This document shows, piece after piece, positions 43,904 through 51,464 of a stretch of DNA of 64,000 nt. This stretch comes from Limnohabitans sp. INBF002. Its GTDB lineage: Bacteria > Pseudomonadota > Gammaproteobacteria > Burkholderiales > Burkholderiaceae_C. The translations under genes and the position numbers were made by a program. The stretch covers positions 1,612,001 through 1,676,000 of the forward strand of contig NZ_AP027055.1 of assembly GCF_027924905.1 (NCBI RefSeq), read 5' to 3'. Positions within the stretch are counted from its first letter, which is position 1. Each line of letters opens with the position of its first letter. The notes under the pieces were generated by a model that saw nothing but the letters and a program-made list of their open reading frames with translations, had not been told where the DNA came from and did not search any database.

Positions 43904-44263
43904 TCAATACTCGCTGGGCAACATGATCACCCAGTGCTCACCGTCCCAACAGGCGTACAAAGTAATACCCTGCATCGGAAAGTCTGTATAAGGGATCTGT
44001 TGACGAGCATGCTCTTTGCCGTTTCCATCCTCGTAGTACATGGTTGCCTTGCTGTTCTTCACTGTCATACGCACTTGAACAAACCAGTCCTGTGTCCCAA
44101 TTTCGGACAGATGGCTTGCAATCGCATCCATCATCCAGAAGCACTCAGCCTCTTCAGCCAGATACTTGGTGCCATCTGTGAGCAAGTGTCTGCGACTGAT
44201 TCGGTAATAGCCCGTTGTGCCAATAAATTGCGTAAGTTGGGTTGAGTCAAATTTCTTTTTCAT
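43904..44263 (-). CDS. DUF6876-type small protein
   Basis: 119 residues. FIGTTGYYRISRRHLLTDGTKYLAEEAECFWMMDAIASH (in parts) followed by a strand-rich C-terminus (WVIMLPSEY) is a layout I associate with the DUF6876 family of plasmids and integrative elements. Function unknown. Its ribosome binding site (GGAGG) lies at the end of a 22-codon reading frame that stops 1 bp before its ATG, suggesting translational coupling. Confidence 0.75.
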   Translation of the reverse strand: MKKKFDSTQLTQFIGTTGYYRISRRHLLTDGTKYLAEEAECFWMMDAIASHLSEIGTQDWFVQVRMTVKNSKATMYYEDGNGKEHARQQIPYTDFPMQGITLYACWDGEHWVIMLPSEY

Positions 44264-44264
44264 T

Positions 44265-44333
44265 TCACGCCTCCAACTTAGCCAACTCAGCTTGTCTATT
44301 GACTTGCTCTTTTGTATAACTATCCATTTGCAT
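44265..44333 (-). CDS. 22-codon reading frame coupled to the DUF6876 gene
   Basis: MQMDSYTKEQ... through ...LAKLEA, 22 residues, with GAGGAC a few bases upstream and its stop overlapping the leader of the next gene (GTGAAATG). It could be a small protein or a leader peptide that controls translation of the downstream gene. Confidence 0.35.
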   Translation of the reverse strand: MQMDSYTKEQVNRQAELAKLEA

Positions 44334-44905
44334 GTCCTCTGTTGTTTGTGTAACTACAGTTTGTTTTCAGACGCACAGATGGACAACCGAAAAATTGGTA
44401 ACCCGATAACTTGGACGGGTACCGAGTAAAAAACACCAGGGGTTGAAAAATCCGATTTCAAAATTTTTCGCAACCCAGAAATTTTGGGATGCAAGACCCA
44501 TTCGGGCAGCAGTTGCAAACCGCACTACTTTCAAAATTTCTCTCATATCTAGCAAATTTCTACGCGTTAAAACGCCCTACAGCACGTCGATTTCTGAGCC
44601 CGAATACTTTGAGTGCTGAGAACCCAGATCAGCGCTTGTAGGGCTTTCTATGCAACCTGCGCTGGTTATCCACAGCTCGCGTGAGTTATCCAAAAAAAAT
44701 CACGAAAAATGCTGCTTTTAATAGATTTCAAAGTTTGGGCGTTGAAATCATTGAAGAAAAAAACCGCTAAAAAGTTATCCACAGTCAGTTCGTTTCGCCC
44801 TGCTCCAGCTCAGAAACCCGACAGTTTGGACGGACTCAGGTTGTCCAGATAAATATATGAAAACACAATGCAATTAACGCAAACACATGATTTAGGAGAG
44901 ACGAA
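44334..44905. other. Gene-free region with DnaA boxes: possible replication origin of the element
   Basis: Within 570 bp lacking a supported gene there are two perfect DnaA boxes TTATCCACA (44666-44674, 44775-44783) and one near-match TTATCCAAA (44686-44694). They are separated by A/T-rich sequence with runs of A. CCCTACA and TGTAGGG flank a ~70-bp segment just before the first box. This is compatible with a plasmid-type origin retained after integration. No Rep gene of a classical family is adjacent; the polymerase-like and DUF3987 genes are in the same island. Confidence 0.5.
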
Positions 44906-45478
44906 ATGGCACAAGCAAAAACACTCACAGCATCAAAACTGGATCAACTACTGAACTACATCAATACGCGCAAGTACGCAGCCCGTAACAGAAGCATGAT
45001 GCTGCTAACGCACTGGGCAGGTTTGCGTATTGGTGAAGTTGCTTGTTTACGCTGGTGCGATGTCACAACCACAGACGGAAAAATTAAAGATGAGATCCGC
45101 TTGCTGCCCGACATGACCAAGGGCCGTCACGCTCGTACTGTGTTTATAAATGCCAAGCTAAAATCTGAATTGCAAGCCTACGCAGCACAAACAAAGTGTG
45201 TAGATCGTAGTTACCCATTTTTTGCAAGCCAAAAAAGCGTCAAGGCAGGATTTAGCGCAAACAGCTTGTCACAAACATTTGCCCTGCTGTACGAGGGTGC
45301 TGGGCTTGAGGGCGCAAGCAGTCACAGTGGGCGCAGAACGTTTCTTACAAACCTTGCCAACAAGGGTACAGCAATTCATTTGCTCAAAACGCTTGCTGGT
45401 CACCGCAGCATCCAAACCACTGCCACTTACCTGTACAGCAGCCCCGCGCAGCTGCGCGCTGTTGTTGAGTTAGCCTAA
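44906..45478 (+). CDS. Catalytic-domain-only tyrosine recombinase
   Basis: 190 residues, only the C-terminal catalytic domain of a phage-type integrase. The active site is complete: Arg in AGLRIGEVACLRW (~41), Lys in MTKGRHART (~73), His-x-x-Arg in SSHSGRRTF (~140), His in LAGHRSIQTT (~164) and Tyr in ATYLYSSP (~173-175). The N-terminal core-binding and arm-binding domains are absent, as in FimB/FimE and some small transposon recombinases. RBS is AGGAGAG. It could act on the attachment sites of the island or invert or resolve DNA. Confidence 0.93.
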   Translation: MAQAKTLTASKLDQLLNYINTRKYAARNRSMMLLTHWAGLRIGEVACLRWCDVTTTDGKIKDEIRLLPDMTKGRHARTVFINAKLKSELQAYAAQTKCVDRSYPFFASQKSVKAGFSANSLSQTFALLYEGAGLEGASSHSGRRTFLTNLANKGTAIHLLKTLAGHRSIQTTATYLYSSPAQLRAVVELA

Positions 45479-45488
45479 GCTTTAGCTC

Positions 45489-45514
45489 AAAAAAAAGCTC
45501 ACTAAAAGTGAGCT
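45489..45514 (-). terminator. Terminator for the polysaccharide operon (minus strand)
   Basis: AGCTCACT-TTT-AGTGAGCT followed by a run of seven or more T on the minus strand. It lies between the convergent recombinase and winged-helix genes and marks the right edge of the recognisable island genes. Confidence 0.85.
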
Positions 45515-45540
45515 CATCTTTCTCAAGTAATAGGCGCAAT

Positions 45541-45885
45541 TTAAGAGTCGTCTGTTACAGCCTCAATTAAAGCAGCACCAAGGTGTGAGTAATAAGTGTA
45601 AACAATATCACTTACACACAAATATTTTGTACGTCGATCCGATCCCAAGTGAAAAGCTTTAGCAAGACCATTCTCTCTAATCGACCATAAGGAACGGTGA
45701 ATTGTGCAAGGAGATCCAAGCTGTCTAGAACCCATAACATCTGTAATCTTTAATGGTTGATTTATCGAAGCTCTTACAGAAATAACCTCAAGAAGCTTCA
45801 TTTCAAATTGACTGATAGCGTGCAACTGCATGAACTCTTCTTCAAGCGCATTTTTTAAATTAGTAAATTTCAAATAACTGTTCAT
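45541..45885 (-). CDS. Putative winged-helix regulator
   Basis: 114 residues. The central part (FEMKLLEVISVRASINQPLKITDVM; SRQLGSPCTIHRSLWSIRENGLA in parts) fits a MarR-like winged helix with the recognition helix around residues 55-70. It starts 10 bp after the GT1 gene on the same strand and is closed by a strong terminator, so it is the last gene of the capsule-side operon. Regulation of that operon is inferred from place. Confidence 0.7.
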   Translation of the reverse strand: MNSYLKFTNLKNALEEEFMQLHAISQFEMKLLEVISVRASINQPLKITDVMGSRQLGSPCTIHRSLWSIRENGLAKAFHLGSDRRTKYLCVSDIVYTYYSHLGAALIEAVTDDS

Positions 45886-45895
45886 CTTTAACGCC

Positions 45896-47158
45896 TTACG
45901 TGATCAATAAACGATGAATTTGTTCGCATGCAACCCTGATGCCATCTTCTAGTGTGAAAGATTGCGCACTGTCTCTTAACTTTCCATCAGTTTTTTTAGA
46001 GTCAGACAACACGCTCAACACACCCGCAAGTAGTTCATCTTCGGATAGCTTTTTAAAAGGTAAGACTTCTGCAACACCGATTTTTTGAGCCCTTACTGCT
46101 TGGTCAAATTGATCTAGTGTTCTAGGAAGAATCAAACTTGGTTTACCAGCAGCAATCACCTGCATAAGCGTTGCCACGCCTCCGTGATGCACCACGCATT
46201 GACATGCCCTAAAGAGCACTGAGTAATCAGCAAAGCTACACACATGTACAGGCATTGATTGGCCAAAATTTAATGGGACACCCTCGCGCTTTATGAGTAC
46301 AGCCCTCACACCAAGCTTTGCAATTACCTTGAGAGCCAAGTCATAAAAATCTTGTGGGTCCACCCTAGCAACAGAACCTAATGTAAAAACAACAGGTGCC
46401 GGACCAGATGCCAAAAAATGTTCAAGGCCTACATCGTGAGTCTGATGCGCTACACGGATCGTTTCTTTCACGAAACCACACTGAACCGTCTTCGCAGGCC
46501 AATCAGCTTGAGGTTTAGCCAGCAACGGCGAGAACAAAGCCAAGTTCAACCAAGGTGAGTAACGCCCTGCAAACAAGGGGTGTTGATGGGACAACCCAAG
46601 CTCTTGCTCTATCTGGCGGTAATCCACATAAATCACGTCTGATAGTTTTAAGAAAAACCACCGTAAGACAGCTTTCCACCAATTTGGCAGCACCGAGTCT
46701 TTGCCTAGCCAGCGCAAGCCATGCAAATAAGGTGGGTCTGTGAATGAGATATACGCCATCGGCGACACACCCGAAAAGACCCAAGGCTTGCCCAGCGCAC
46801 GTGCAACTAATGGCGCAGCCAAACTGGTTTGAGAACCAATAATCAAGTCAAAGCTAGGAGCCAACCTTTGAATGCATGCCACTTCTTCGCGTAGGTGCCA
46901 ACCAAGCTTGCGAAGCACTTTCAAACTTCCCAAAAGGCTTTGCGATAAACCTTTAAAAGCTTTTGTGTTTTGCGCATCAGCATCTTGGCCAACATCAAAT
47001 GCCACGCATTCAATGCCTTGTTTTTTCACAACGCCTAAATTTGAAGCATTCACAACCATCAAGACCTGATGACCGTTTTTTTGCAGACCATGCGCAAGGG
47101 CGATGTATGGCAGTACATCTCCCAAAGAGCCGCGTGTACAAATCAGAATTTTTGACAA
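45896..47158 (-). CDS. GT1-family glycosyltransferase (MGT/UGT type)
   Basis: 420 residues with a GT-B fold. The N-terminal Rossmann motif is CTRGSLGDVLPYIALAHGLQ (in part, ~8-25). The C-terminal nucleotide-sugar-binding region is CVVHHGGVATLMQVIAAGKPSLILP (in part, ~345-370), with the His-Gly-Gly typical of sterol, flavonoid, macrolide and glycolipid glucosyltransferases. It transfers a sugar from a UDP- or TDP-sugar to a small lipophilic acceptor. Neighbouring P450s and the hydrolase suggest the acceptor is an oxygenated lipid or isoprenoid. Not coupled to the preceding gene (23-bp gap) but on the same strand. Confidence 0.9.
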   Translation of the reverse strand: MSKILICTRGSLGDVLPYIALAHGLQKNGHQVLMVVNASNLGVVKKQGIECVAFDVGQDADAQNTKAFKGLSQSLLGSLKVLRKLGWHLREEVACIQRLAPSFDLIIGSQTSLAAPLVARALGKPWVFSGVSPMAYISFTDPPYLHGLRWLGKDSVLPNWWKAVLRWFFLKLSDVIYVDYRQIEQELGLSHQHPLFAGRYSPWLNLALFSPLLAKPQADWPAKTVQCGFVKETIRVAHQTHDVGLEHFLASGPAPVVFTLGSVARVDPQDFYDLALKVIAKLGVRAVLIKREGVPLNFGQSMPVHVCSFADYSVLFRACQCVVHHGGVATLMQVIAAGKPSLILPRTLDQFDQAVRAQKIGVAEVLPFKKLSEDELLAGVLSVLSDSKKTDGKLRDSAQSFTLEDGIRVACEQIHRLLIT

Positions 47159-47181
47159 AGGGTTGCTTTAACTGCTGAGCA

Positions 47182-47526
47182 TCAAAAAATGGTTTGGCTG
47201 TCGAGCTTGGATTTGCGAATCAAGTCCACCACCGGCTGCTCCCGCTTGTTCGCGCGCTGGCAGTGGCCCGGTTGAAACTTATCGGTAATGCGAATCACCA
47301 CTTTCGCCCAGCGCTTGTCGCGCTCACGCCACGCATGAGAAGAAATCGATTCCCATGCGTAGCCATTAAAAATAGTTGCATTCACAAAGTTATCCATTGC
47401 ACGAACACCTGCACGTCCTCGTGAATTAGGTCCGAAAATACCAATCCAAACAAGAATCCAATAACCAAAAACGGCTAAAGGGATCAACGCGCACAGAAGA
47501 ATAAAGCCAACCGCCCTCTCCCTCAT
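47182..47526 (-). CDS. Small single-pass membrane protein
   Basis: 114 residues. One strong N-terminal membrane helix (AVGFILLCALIPLAVFGYWI, ~5-24, possibly a second at 25-33) precedes a soluble, basic part with NATIFNGYAWESISSHAWRE and a C-terminal HCQR. This ISS..R...HC layout is reminiscent of small phage or prophage membrane proteins, but I can name no family. It overlaps the P450 stop by 4 nt, so it is co-translated with it; anchoring or electron-transfer support of the P450s is possible but unproven. Confidence 0.7.
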   Translation of the reverse strand: MRERAVGFILLCALIPLAVFGYWILVWIGIFGPNSRGRAGVRAMDNFVNATIFNGYAWESISSHAWRERDKRWAKVVIRITDKFQPGHCQRANKREQPVVDLIRKSKLDSQTIF

Positions 47527-48911
47527 ACAGCTTCGCTTCGTCTATGTAGCTTCAGCCGCACCCCGTTCGCTGAACGAATCGTCAAACGCCCCACAGGTTG
47601 TGGCTCGTGCTCTGGCAAGGCTGAAATCCGGTAGTCACGTACCAAGCTTGCCAAGATCAACGTCGCCTCTTGCAACGCAAAGGCCGCGCCCATGCAGACC
47701 CTCGGCCCCATGCCAAACGGCAAGTAGGCTTGCTTCAATGACTCGCGTGAAGCGTCGTTGTCATAACGATCGGGGTTAAACACATCAGGGTCATCCCACA
47801 ACTCACGGTGTCGCTGAATGAGCCATGGCGACACCACCACTGTCGCCCCCTGCTCTACCGTCTTTTTGCGCATGGGGCATACAGAAGTAGATTGCCTAGC
47901 CATGAACCCCACAGGCGGAAACAGGCGTAAGGTTTCTCTGAACACATTGCGCACCAAGTCTAGGTAGCGCATGTCTGACAGCTCGGGCTGCCTATCTGCC
48001 AAATGCATCACCACATCTTGGTGCATGCGCTCTTGTATATCGGGTGCGTTGGCCATCAAATAAGCAGCCCAGGTTAAGGCGCTGGCCGAAGTTTCGTGCC
48101 CTGCTAAAAACAACATAGCCACTTGGTCTAGCAACTCTTCAAAGCTAAAACCCTCGCCTGATACTTCATCTTTGGCATCTAAAAACGATTGCAAGATGTC
48201 TGTGGTGTGATTCGGCTTAGCTGCACGGTGCGCATCAAAGCGCGGGCGAATCAGTTGCCCTAACAACCCGCGAATGGCAGCTGCCGCACGCCGACTGCGC
48301 CAAACATCCCAAGGCCACACCAACCAACGCAGCCCGTAGATAGACGGCAGCATCAGCCGAGGCGCAATGGCCTGAAACCTTGCAAACTCTGTGAAGATGC
48401 GCTTGGCATCAGCGCCCTCCATGGGCACCGAAAAAATAGTGCGAAAGATAATGTCTGCCGTCACATGCGTCATCTCAACTTCTAGGTCGTACTCCGCCCC
48501 ATCTGGCAAAGCAGACAAACGCGTCAGCATGTCACCAACCGCTGCTTGCATCACTGGAAAAGCCACATTAAGGCGCGCCTGTGCAAATGCGGGGTCCATC
48601 ATGTTGCGTTGCTTGCGCCATTGGTCACCCGATGTCGTAAAGATGCTTTCTCCCAACAAAGGCTTCAAGGCCTCACCTAGCAAATTGCTTTTAGGGAAAG
48701 CCTCAGCCTGCGTGTCCATCACCTGCTTCACCAAAGTAGGTTCGTTCACCATGTAAAGGTCTAAGCCAGGTAAGTGCACCTCGCCCATGCGCATGCGGTA
48801 GCTGCGCTCATACAAGGCATCCAGCCACGAACGTCTGGCGCTGAAAAACATCAGCAAGGCTGAAGCCTTGCTTTGGCGAGGCTTGGGGTACACAGGGCAA
48901 AAATGGCGCAT
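47523..48911 (-). CDS. Cytochrome P450, downstream copy
   Basis: 462 residues from the ATG overlapping the preceding P450 stop (TGATG). I-helix oxygen-binding motif LAGHETSASALTW (~260), K-helix ExxR in FRETLRLFPP (~315), and haem loop PFGMGPRVCMGAAFA (Cys ~405) are intact. No membrane anchor is visible. It is a close relative of the adjacent P450 and probably arose by tandem duplication. It likely hydroxylates a lipid, fatty acid or terpenoid; the redox partner is not encoded nearby. Confidence 0.95.
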   Translation of the reverse strand: MRHFCPVYPKPRQSKASALLMFFSARRSWLDALYERSYRMRMGEVHLPGLDLYMVNEPTLVKQVMDTQAEAFPKSNLLGEALKPLLGESIFTTSGDQWRKQRNMMDPAFAQARLNVAFPVMQAAVGDMLTRLSALPDGAEYDLEVEMTHVTADIIFRTIFSVPMEGADAKRIFTEFARFQAIAPRLMLPSIYGLRWLVWPWDVWRSRRAAAAIRGLLGQLIRPRFDAHRAAKPNHTTDILQSFLDAKDEVSGEGFSFEELLDQVAMLFLAGHETSASALTWAAYLMANAPDIQERMHQDVVMHLADRQPELSDMRYLDLVRNVFRETLRLFPPVGFMARQSTSVCPMRKKTVEQGATVVVSPWLIQRHRELWDDPDVFNPDRYDNDASRESLKQAYLPFGMGPRVCMGAAFALQEATLILASLVRDYRISALPEHEPQPVGRLTIRSANGVRLKLHRRSEAV

Positions 48912-50278
48912 CACAACTTTCTCTTCAGCATCACTTGTATGCCCTTGGCTGATCGCACAGTCAAACGCCCCACCACCTGTGGCTCAAACCCCGGTACGGG
49001 CAACACGTCGTAGTTCTTCATCACAGCATTCAAAATTAAAGCGGCTTCTTGCATGGCAAAGCCTGCCCCAATGCAGGCACGTGCTCCCAAACCAAAGGGC
49101 AAGTAAGTGCCTCGCACGGGGGCGTTGTCTTTGTTCAAGAAACGTTCAGGATTAAACACATCGGGCTCACGCCACCAGCGTCTGTGCCGATGCAACAGCC
49201 ACGGAAACACCAGCAAAGCATCACCCTTCTTCACCTTAGCACCGCGAATTTCTTGGTCTTGCATCGCCTCGCGCGGAAAGTAGCCAACGGGCGGGTACAA
49301 ACGCAAGACCTCTCGAAACATAGCAGCCACAACACTAAGCTGCCGCATCTCTGTAAAGTTCAGTTCACCCGTAGGGGCAACCTGAAGTAATTCATCTACC
49401 AATTGTTTTTGTAGCTCGGGTGCCTCGCCCAACACATACAAGCACCAGCTCAACGAACTAGCCGATGTTTCGTGCCCTGCCAAAAAGAGCATGCACACTT
49501 GGTCTAGCACCTCTTGCTCGGTCAAAGCAGCGCCGTCTTCTGGGTCTATGGCACAACGCAAGCCAGACAAAATGTCAGCACCGTTTTGCTCTTCGCAAGT
49601 GGTTAAAAACTCAAACCGTCGGCGCACTTTTTCACCCAAAAAGGCTTTGATCACTGCCGCGTATTGGCGACGGCGATAGTCATACCAAAGCACTGGCAAA
49701 CGCAGCAGTTTGCAAACCATCACCTTTTGCGCAAATTCTTGGTAGCGGGTGAAAGCAGCAAACAGGCTAGCTGCTTCGGCCTCACCCAACGGCGCTGAAA
49801 AAATGGTGCGGTACACGATGTCTGCCGTCACATGCGTCATGGCGGCATCGACATCTAGGGGCTTGCCAAGGTCCTGCTGCTCAAACCGCAACAACATATC
49901 GTGGCACGCCTGCTGCATGAGCGGGAACACCAAACTCAAACGAGCATGACCAAAGGCCTGGTCCAGCATGCGCCGCTGCCGCTGCCACACTGCGCCATTG
50001 GTGGTGAATGGGCTAGAGCCAATCAACGGTTCTAACGACTCGTGCATCAAACGGTGTTTGGGGTAGTTGGCTGGCTCTTTCACCAAAATGCGCTCGACCC
50101 ACTTGGGGTCGTTGACGATGAATACACGCATGGCTGGCAGCCAAAAGTGGCCTAGCAGCATCTCGTAGCTTTTGTGGCTGAGTGCGTCTATCCACGAGTG
50201 GGCCACTCGCCAAAAGCCCAGCACCCCCACCTTGCTTTTTTGTAGCGGCGTAGGAATGGGTGGTGTGAACTTAGGCAT
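48911..50278 (-). CDS. Cytochrome P450, upstream copy
   Basis: 455 residues from the ATG giving MPKFTPP, which overlaps the hydrolase stop by 8 bp. I-helix LAGHETSASSLSW (~270), ExxR in FREVLRLYPPVGYFPR (~325) and haem loop PFGLGARACIGAGFA (Cys ~405) are intact. Similarity with the next gene runs along the whole length (for example HASW/AHSWIDAL near the start, and PVGFMARQ against PVGYFPRE). It is the first of the two P450s in the co-translated chain KpsC-hydrolase-P450-P450. Confidence 0.95.
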   Translation of the reverse strand: MPKFTPPIPTPLQKSKVGVLGFWRVAHSWIDALSHKSYEMLLGHFWLPAMRVFIVNDPKWVERILVKEPANYPKHRLMHESLEPLIGSSPFTTNGAVWQRQRRMLDQAFGHARLSLVFPLMQQACHDMLLRFEQQDLGKPLDVDAAMTHVTADIVYRTIFSAPLGEAEAASLFAAFTRYQEFAQKVMVCKLLRLPVLWYDYRRRQYAAVIKAFLGEKVRRRFEFLTTCEEQNGADILSGLRCAIDPEDGAALTEQEVLDQVCMLFLAGHETSASSLSWCLYVLGEAPELQKQLVDELLQVAPTGELNFTEMRQLSVVAAMFREVLRLYPPVGYFPREAMQDQEIRGAKVKKGDALLVFPWLLHRHRRWWREPDVFNPERFLNKDNAPVRGTYLPFGLGARACIGAGFAMQEAALILNAVMKNYDVLPVPGFEPQVVGRLTVRSAKGIQVMLKRKL

Positions 50279-51464
50279 GCGCCCTCTCAATGTGCTGCTC
50301 AAACAATTTGGGGCCATACAGCACGTCAAACAAATTAAAGTTACCCGCTAACTCTGGCGCACGCAAATACAAAAAATGCGCGTCTAGTTTGTTTTGCCAA
50401 ATCAACGCCCAGCTTTGAGGGGTGTACATCTTGAAAAAACTGGCACTGTGCAACACAGGCATCAGGGCCTTGCTGTGGTCCACATCTGTTTTGACCAAGG
50501 GGTGCGCACGGTAAAAACACAGTGGGTCAATCTTGGCCGTCACATCCCACCACAGCAAATGTGTATGGAAGCTCAAGCGCTGCAAAGCTTCTTTGAATAA
50601 CTGGGCTTTCGGCCTTGGCACCATGGCAATGAACGGGTAGCACTGCCCCAAAGTCAGCACCTTGGTTTTTCGCCCCTGCTGCAACGCCTGCCAGCGTGGG
50701 TCTTGCAGCAAAGCATCCACAGCGCCCACCATCATCAAGGTGCCAATGCTGTGGCCCACCAGCAGCACCTCATCCACTGGGTCTTCTTGTTGGCTCTGTA
50801 TCACGTGCTCTACCCATTGCTGGGTACGTTGTTCTGCACCCTCTATGCCACTGCGCCCCATGCGAATGACATACGTAAAAATTCGAAGCAGCCAAAACAA
50901 GCCCCTGCGCTCGCCATACACACCCAGTACCACCACCAACCCAGCCCCCATAAGCCAAGCAAACACTTGCCACACCCATTGCAGCCATTGGGGCGCCGAC
51001 ATCAACGCAGTAAGTGACTGCAAACCCAAAGCTAGCAAAACACCAAGCAACAACAAACCCAGCAAATAGGCCCCCGGCAATATACCGGTCATATAAACGC
51101 CCTCAAAAATTTGCTTCACCCGCGACAAATCCACATCAAAAATAATGCCGCGATACGCAAGCCAAAACTCTTTGGCTAAAGCCCAAGGGCTTTTGCTCCA
51201 ATGGTTGCGGATGATGTCGTCCCAACTCATAAACACATGCTGGGTTTCAACCGACTGAGCATCTTTGCCGCTGCTTTGCCAGCTGACTGTCCAATGGTTG
51301 AACAGCTTGCCCATGCGTCTGCGGCGGCCAACACTCAAGTTGCCGCCCTGCACCTGCGGCTTGGCTGCTTCTTCTTCACACAAGCGGTGGTAACAGGCCG
51401 CACCTCGTGGGTCAAAACCGCTGAAATAATGCACGCGGCGGTGTAATGAAGGCTGCTTTGTCAC
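50271..51464 (-). CDS. Membrane-associated alpha/beta-hydrolase-like protein of the capsule locus
   Basis: 397 residues from a GTG that overlaps the KpsC stop (GTGA). The N-terminus HYFSGFDPRGAACYHRL is a recurrent signature of this capsule-associated group. Two membrane helices lie at ~130-185 (AYLLGLLLLGVLLALGL; WLMGAGLVVVLGVYG). The nucleophile elbow is LLVGHSIGTLMM (~240; Gly-His-Ser-Ile-Gly), with an acidic residue and a late histidine (DVDHSKALMP) that could complete a triad. It may act as a lipase or esterase on the lipid anchor or on a secreted glycan. Function not established. Confidence 0.88.
   Translation of the reverse strand: MTKQPSLHRRVHYFSGFDPRGAACYHRLCEEEAAKPQVQGGNLSVGRRRRMGKLFNHWTVSWQSSGKDAQSVETQHVFMSWDDIIRNHWSKSPWALAKEFWLAYRGIIFDVDLSRVKQIFEGVYMTGILPGAYLLGLLLLGVLLALGLQSLTALMSAPQWLQWVWQVFAWLMGAGLVVVLGVYGERRGLFWLLRIFTYVIRMGRSGIEGAEQRTQQWVEHVIQSQQEDPVDEVLLVGHSIGTLMMVGAVDALLQDPRWQALQQGRKTKVLTLGQCYPFIAMVPRPKAQLFKEALQRLSFHTHLLWWDVTAKIDPLCFYRAHPLVKTDVDHSKALMPVLHSASFFKMYTPQSWALIWQNKLDAHFLYLRAPELAGNFNLFDVLYGPKLFEQHIERAHA

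Noticed and set aside
25646-45500. Integrative conjugative element
   Set aside because: No relaxase, coupling protein or type IV secretion gene was found; the data fit a mobilizable, plasmid-like or decayed element better.
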